The translations under genes were made by a program, and so were the position numbers. Below, piece after piece: positions 59,939-64,000 of a DNA stretch of 64,000 bases (position 1 is its first letter; every line of letters begins with the position of its first letter). Source of the stretch: Herbiconiux sp. (GTDB lineage: Bacteria; Actinomycetota; Actinomycetes; Actinomycetales; Microbacteriaceae); contig NZ_SCVE01000012.1 in assembly GCF_004297105.1 (NCBI RefSeq), positions 930,001 through 994,000 of the forward strand. Direction: 5' to 3'. The notes beneath the pieces are model-generated. The model saw nothing but the letters and a program-made list of their open reading frames with translations, was not told the origin of the DNA and did no database searches.

Positions 59939-60068
59939 GCCTCCATCCTGCTCGCGGGGGCGCCGAAGCGGTCGGCTCCCGTGCGGTTTCGCGCCAGATC
60001 GAGCGAGCCCGGACGGCGGGCGTGCGACGGCGAGAGGCAGGCGCGCGGAGGAGGAGTAGCGTCGGGGC

Positions 60069-60584
60069 ATGAGCAGTGGAGCCCTTTCCGACGACACCCG
60101 GCCGCAGGCGCCCGAACGGGGCGGGGAGCGGGAGACGCTCGAGGGCTTCCTCGACTTCCAGCGCGCATCCGTCGTGTGGAAGGCCACAGGGCTGAGCGAT
60201 GCGGATGCCGCGCGACGCCTGCTGCCGAGCCTCACCACGGTGTCCGGCGTCATCCGGCACCTGGCGGATGTGGAGCGCTCATGGTTCCGGGAGGACATGG
60301 CCGGCGAAGCACTCGTGCGCACCCGCTGGTCGGAGGACGACCCCGATGGGGAGTTCCGTGTGACGGAGCACGACAGCCTCGCCGAGATCATCGCCGACTA
60401 CGAACTGGCCTGCGCTGAATCGCGTGAGGTGGCTGCGCAGTTCAGCCTCGACGACCGAAGCGCCGTCGACGCCGGCCGCTTCACGTTGCGCTGGATCATC
60501 CTGCACCTTACCGAGGAGACGGCCCGCCACCTCGGCCACATCGACGTGCTGCGCGAACTCCTCGACGGCGCGACCGGCGAGTAG
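60069..60584 (+). CDS. DinB-family protein (DUF664, putative mycothiol-dependent)
   Basis: This 171-residue four-helix protein has the three His positions of the DinB/YfiT metal site: His in VIRHLADVERSWF, and two in LHLTEETARHLGHID. In actinobacteria such proteins are often mycothiol S-transferases or thiol-dependent detoxification enzymes. The N-terminal 20 residues are disordered. It stands alone, converging on purQ across an inverted repeat. Confidence 0.85.
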   Translation: MSSGALSDDTRPQAPERGGERETLEGFLDFQRASVVWKATGLSDADAARRLLPSLTTVSGVIRHLADVERSWFREDMAGEALVRTRWSEDDPDGEFRVTEHDSLAEIIADYELACAESREVAAQFSLDDRSAVDAGRFTLRWIILHLTEETARHLGHIDVLRELLDGATGE

Positions 60585-60611
60585 CGGCATCAGTTGCAGC
60601 CGGAATCCCCG

Positions 60612-60685
60612 CCGTGTAACTCTGCAAATGCGTCAGACCGACGCTCCATACGGCCCCGCTCTGCTTCAATTGCGTAGTTACACGG
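60612..60685. repeat. Inverted repeat with 19-bp arms between dinB-like gene and purQ
   Basis: The arm 60612-60630 (CCGTGTAACTCTGCAAATG) matches the reverse complement of 60667-60685 (CAATTGCGTAGTTACACGG) at 16 of 19 positions. The 36-base loop contains a smaller dyad, CGTC-N5-GACG. It is distinctly less GC-rich than its surroundings and lies between converging genes. It may act as a terminator for both or be a dispersed palindromic element. Confidence 0.7.
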
Positions 60686-60722
60686 TCACGCGAACGAAAA
60701 CCGGGGGCTGTACGCGGCAGAC

Positions 60723-61421
60723 TCACACAGCCAGCAGGCTCTGCAGGGCAGACGTGAACATCGCGAGTCCGTCGACGCCCGAGCGCATTGCCACCTTCGT
60801 GTCGGGGCCGAAACCTGCTTCGATGGCGTGTTCGGGGTGGGGCATGAGGCCCACGACGTTGCCGCGCTCGTTGGTGACGCCCGCGATGGCGTTGAGCGAC
60901 CCGTTCGGGTTCACGTCGACGTAGCGGAACGCGACCAGGCCTTCACCTTCGAGTCGCTCCAGCGTCTCCGCCGACGCGATGTAGCCGCCCTCGCCGTTCT
61001 TCAGCGGGATGGTGATCTCCTGGCCCACCTCGTAGGCCGAGGTCCACGCCGTCGAGGCGTTCTCGACCCGCAGCACCTGGTCGCGGCAGATGAAGCTGCC
61101 GTGGTCGTTGCGGATGAGGCCTCCCGGCAGCAGGTGCGCCTCGGTGAGCATCTGGAAGCCGTTGCAGATGCCGAGCACGGGCACGCCGCGCTCGGCGGCC
61201 GACACGACCTCGCGCATGATCGGCGAGTGTGAGGCGATGGCGCCGCAGCGCAGGTAGTCGCCATAGCTGAAACCGCCGGGAAGCACCACGGCGTCGACGC
61301 CTTGCAGATCGTGATCGCCGTGCCACAGGGCGACGGCCTCGGCGCCGGCGAAGCGCACCGCGCGCTGCGCGTCGCGATCGTCGAGCGAACCCGGGAAGGT
61401 GACGACTCCGACGCGGGTCAT
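60723..61421 (-). CDS. purQ: Phosphoribosylformylglycinamidine synthase, glutaminase subunit PurQ
   Basis: This 232-residue class I glutamine amidotransferase supplies ammonia to PurL. The nucleophile Cys is in [10 protein letters not shown], the glycine strip in [13 protein letters not shown], and the His-Glu of the triad in MPHPEHAIE. Its ATG overlaps the purS stop (ATGA). PurL is encoded 41 kb away in this window. Confidence 0.97.
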   Translation of the reverse strand: MTRVGVVTFPGSLDDRDAQRAVRFAGAEAVALWHGDHDLQGVDAVVLPGGFSYGDYLRCGAIASHSPIMREVVSAAERGVPVLGICNGFQMLTEAHLLPGGLIRNDHGSFICRDQVLRVENASTAWTSAYEVGQEITIPLKNGEGGYIASAETLERLEGEGLVAFRYVDVNPNGSLNAIAGVTNERGNVVGLMPHPEHAIEAGFGPDTKVAMRSGVDGLAMFTSALQSLLAV

Positions 61422-61711
61422 GCCAGGGCTCCGGATGCGGAGACGCCGTCGTGCGTGCCCGTCTCGTCGACCACGGAGATGCCCACGACGTCTTCGATCA
61501 CCGAGTTGGAGAGCAGGTCGTCCGCGATCTGGCGCACGGCCGCGAGCACGTCCCCGTCGACGGGGCCGTCGACGGTGAGCTCGAAACGCTTGCCCACGCG
61601 CACACCCGTGAAGGCGTCGTTGCCGAGGCGGGCGAGGGCGCCGGCCACCGCCTTGCCCTGGGGGTCGAGTAGTTCGGCTTTGGGCATGACGTCGACGACG
61701 ATCTTCGGCAC
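61418..61711 (-). CDS. purS: Phosphoribosylformylglycinamidine synthase subunit PurS
   Basis: This 97-residue protein is PurS, the small structural subunit that bridges PurQ and Pur[21 protein letters not shown] at the start and [13 protein letters not shown] in the middle are the family hallmarks. It has about 15 additional C-terminal residues ([18 protein letters not shown]). It is coupled to purQ. Confidence 0.95.
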   Translation of the reverse strand: MPKIVVDVMPKAELLDPQGKAVAGALARLGNDAFTGVRVGKRFELTVDGPVDGDVLAAVRQIADDLLSNSVIEDVVGISVVDETGTHDGVSASGALA

Positions 61712-61803
61712 GGGACTGCTCCTCGGAATCAGGCGGGGGAGAACACGACGAGTCTACCGTTCCGCGCCGGATGGGCGGCCGGGCCCGCGGGGCACCTGTT
61801 CCA

Positions 61804-64000
61804 TCAGCCCCGGAAGGTGTCGTTCTCCACGACGAGTCTCCCCAGTTCCCGCCGCGAGCGCGCGCCCAGCTTGCCGCGAGCCGTGTAGATGTGCGACTCG
61901 ACCGTGCGCACCGAGAGGAAGAGCTGCTGGGCGATCTCCTTGTTGCTCAGCTGGCGCGCCACCAGCAGCGCGATCTCGTGCTCCCGATCGGTGAGTTCGT
62001 GCTGCTCGACCTGGGCCCCGGATGCCGTGCGCCCGGCACGGGACTCCGCGGCCAGCCTCAGGATCCGATCGAAGTGCACCGCGTCGAACTCGGCGGCGCG
62101 TTCACGGGGGGCCCCGTGCGAACGCTCCTGCACGGATTGAACCGCTGCGGCCTGCGCCGCGGCCAGGTCACCGGAGGCAGCCGCCGTCTCGGCCTCGGTC
62201 GCGGTGCGCACGAATCGCAGCAGCCGGTATCGGCCCATGACCCGGTGGTCGATCGACGACATCGCGGAGCGCGCCTGCTCCACCTCGCCCAGCCGGGCGA
62301 GCGATCCGGCCTGGAAATAGACCACGAGAGGGCGCCAGACGGCGAATTCGACGGTGTCGAACCGCTTCAAGGCCGCGGTGAACTCGCGCGCGGCGCGAGC
62401 GTCGTCCCGTTGAACGCCGATCACGATTCCGGCCGCGAGCCCCGCGAGGCCGAATGCCCCGTGATCGTCACGCTCGGTCGCGAGACGGATCGCCGCCTGA
62501 AGTCGTTCGGTGCGCTCGGGGGCGGGCTTGGCGACCGGGCCGCCGGGGTCGGCGAGTGCGGCGGCGAACGCCTCGAAGCAGAGCTGGATCAGTTCACGGC
62601 TGATCGAGAGCGGGCGCCCGGTGATCGGGTCGCGGTTCATCCGGGTGGCCTCGGCGAACGCGGACTGTGCCGCATCCGCCTGACCGAGCTCGGAGAGGGC
62701 CACACCGCACACCAGGGCCGCTCCATGGCGGGAGTCCAGGTGCGCGCCCCTGTCGCCCAGCACGGTCATCGCGGAGTCGACCGCCACTGTCCACTCGAGT
62801 TGGAGGGCTGCTTCGAGACAGCGTCGCATCTCCACTTCCATCACCGCGGCCGAGTCGCCGATGTCGTAGCGGGCGAGCCAGGAAGCCAGATCCTCGACCG
62901 CCTGAGCGCCGTCGGTCCAGCTGCCGAGCGCGGCCGCCCACTGCACCAGCCGGCGGAGGTCGTTCGGGCTCAGCGTCGCGGGCTCGATGTCGATGCTGGC
63001 GCGGGCTTCCCGGAAGCGCCTCATCCGCGCGTGCGCCTTCGACGCCTCGATCTGAAGGGCGGGGCTCGTGTCGGTGGGGAGAGCGAGATCGACGTAGGCG
63101 AGAGCCAGGTCGGCGCGCCCGAGCGCGTTCGCACTGCGGGCAGCGCTGGAGAGGATGCGGCAGCGCACGTGGGCATCGACGTCGCCCGGTGGTGGCACAG
63201 ACGGGCGCTGGGAGAGCCAGAACGTGGCGACGAGCTGATCGATCGTGTGACCGGAGTCGACATCGGGTGTCGCCAGCGCGCGGACGGCGATCTGGTCGAG
63301 GGCCGCATCGAGCTCGCCGGCTTCGAGCTGACGCTCGGCCGCCCGCGCGAGAAGCGGGTTCGCGAAGAGGGCGGGTGCGGGAGCGTCGTCGGTGCGCACG
63401 ACCTTGCGCGTGATGAGGGACGCGAGCACTGCCGGATCCACGGTGCGCGCGGCTGACGCGAACACGATGCCCCTCAGCCGGCCGATGATGGCCAGCGCGC
63501 GGAGTTGATTGGCGGAGAAGTCGGAGAGCATGGTCGATACCGCGTCGGAGAGCCGCGAACCCGGCGTCTCCTCGCGATGCGGGTCGAGCGGGTCGCGCCG
63601 GGCGGCGACCTCCTCCCGTGCGTCGATCGTGAGCTCCCGGAGGAGCATCCGGGAACCCGAGGCGCGGAAGATGAGCGCCGTGCGCGTGACGATGTCGAGT
63701 GCCCCGCCGCCGTAGGCGCTGATCAACTCCTCCGCCTCATCCGGGTCGAGCGGATGGAGGTCGTATCGCTGTGCGCCGCCCTCCAGCCACAACTCGGTGA
63801 TGGCGGCCGGAGTGGCCGGCCGCGCGGGCCCGGGCATCTCCGACGGGACGGAGAGCAGCACGGTGGCCTGGTGCGTGTAGACCGCGCGACTCAGCGTCTC
63901 GATCGACTCGGGGTCGAGAGCGTGGGCATCGTCGACGACCACGACGATCGGGCCGGCCCCGGCGGCGGCCGCGGCGGCGGCCGCGGAGTCCGAGCCCGTC
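61804..64000 (-). CDS. Large LuxR-family (LAL/MalT-type) regulator, N-terminus beyond the window
   Basis: At least 730 residues are visible. The frame enters from the right edge with the Walker B-like [14 protein letters not shown] of an AAA/STAND-type ATPase. It continues through a long helical repeat region of TPR type (about 200-640 of the visible part). It ends in a LuxR HTH ([35 protein letters not shown]). Such LAL-type proteins sense a ligand through the helical region and activate nearby genes. The start and Walker A lie outside the window. Confidence 0.9.
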   Translation of the reverse strand, partial: TGSDSAAAAAAAAGAGPIVVVVDDAHALDPESIETLSRAVYTHQATVLLSVPSEMPGPARPATPAAITELWLEGGAQRYDLHPLDPDEAEELISAYGGGALDIVTRTALIFRASGSRMLLRELTIDAREEVAARRDPLDPHREETPGSRLSDAVSTMLSDFSANQLRALAIIGRLRGIVFASAARTVDPAVLASLITRKVVRTDDAPAPALFANPLLARAAERQLEAGELDAALDQIAVRALATPDVDSGHTIDQLVATFWLSQRPSVPPPGDVDAHVRCRILSSAARSANALGRADLALAYVDLALPTDTSPALQIEASKAHARMRRFREARASIDIEPATLSPNDLRRLVQWAAALGSWTDGAQAVEDLASWLARYDIGDSAAVMEVEMRRCLEAALQLEWTVAVDSAMTVLGDRGAHLDSRHGAALVCGVALSELGQADAAQSAFAEATRMNRDPITGRPLSISRELIQLCFEAFAAALADPGGPVAKPAPERTERLQAAIRLATERDDHGAFGLAGLAAGIVIGVQRDDARAAREFTAALKRFDTVEFAVWRPLVVYFQAGSLARLGEVEQARSAMSSIDHRVMGRYRLLRFVRTATEAETAAASGDLAAAQAAAVQSVQERSHGAPRERAAEFDAVHFDRILRLAAESRAGRTASGAQVEQHELTDREHEIALLVARQLSNKEIAQQLFLSVRTVESHIYTARGKLGARSRRELGRLVVENDTFRG

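Overview
The window is 64 kb of high-GC DNA whose codon use, frequent GTG starts, tightly overlapping genes (ATGA, GTGA and TGATG junctions) and family content (mycothiol-type DinB protein, MarP-like protease, Septum_form proteins, purS/purQ/purL as separate genes) point to an actinobacterium. The recurrent ggatgc/gcatcc usage and the overall gene set suggest Microbacteriaceae; this placement is inference. I see no rRNA, tRNA, CRISPR array or insertion sequence.

Region 1 (1-16438) is an aromatic-catabolism cluster of the gentisate type. It holds gentisate 1,2-dioxygenase, an FAH-family ring-cleavage-product hydrolase, a flavin monooxygenase of the acyl-CoA-dehydrogenase fold with a flavin reductase 12 kb away, two zinc alcohol dehydrogenases, two SDRs, an alpha/beta hydrolase, a D-2-hydroxyacid dehydrogenase, a TPP enzyme and a complete NitT/TauT-type ABC importer. 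A LysR regulator sits at the divergent centre. The divergent promoter at 11755-12000 carries six clustered GATCAC boxes; the same box recurs in the other divergent promoter at 2566. Ester or side-chain trimming, ring hydroxylation, gentisate cleavage and release of central metabolites would fit together, but the starting substrate cannot be read from the sequence.

Region 2 (16592-25557) has a PfkB-family sugar kinase overlapping purL, a secreted LolA-like protein, and an ABC-2 exporter pair. The exporter ATPase carries a long Ala/Pro/Val/Thr repeat and starts inside a perfect 23-bp inverted repeat. Next comes a lower-GC island (about 23605-25560) of small membrane, secreted and lipoprotein genes that looks acquired.

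Region 3 (25719-43490) is a housekeeping and transport stretch: two tandem Septum_form paralogues, an LLM oxidoreductase, four transporters (three MFS, one SLC13), a GAP-family protein, cardiolipin synthase, an AI-2E-type permease, leucyl aminopeptidase, and AraC-type and XRE-type regulators, each divergent from a likely target.

Region 4 (43477-49900) is the most unusual operon: a GCS2 (YbdK-like) carboxylate-amine ligase fused to a circularly permuted ATP-grasp protein, an asparagine-synthase-like amidotransferase and an S9 peptidase, all translationally coupled. It resembles the N-acetylglutaminylglutamine amide (NAGGN) trio but with a different ligase, so it may make an undescribed amidated small peptide.

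Region 5 (50010-64000) contains a PrmC-related methyltransferase, glutathione peroxidase, MarP-like protease, an atypical amidase, an aldo/keto reductase, a macro-domain protein, a DinB protein, purQ/purS and a truncated large LuxR regulator. Two intergenic arrays about 8 kb apart (51021-51348 and 59113-59422) repeat the palindrome TTGCCACAAGTTGTGGCAA with an 80-84 bp period. Both keep an exact 30-bp distance to a second half-site although the sequence between has diverged. These arrays are the clearest unexplained structure in the window.
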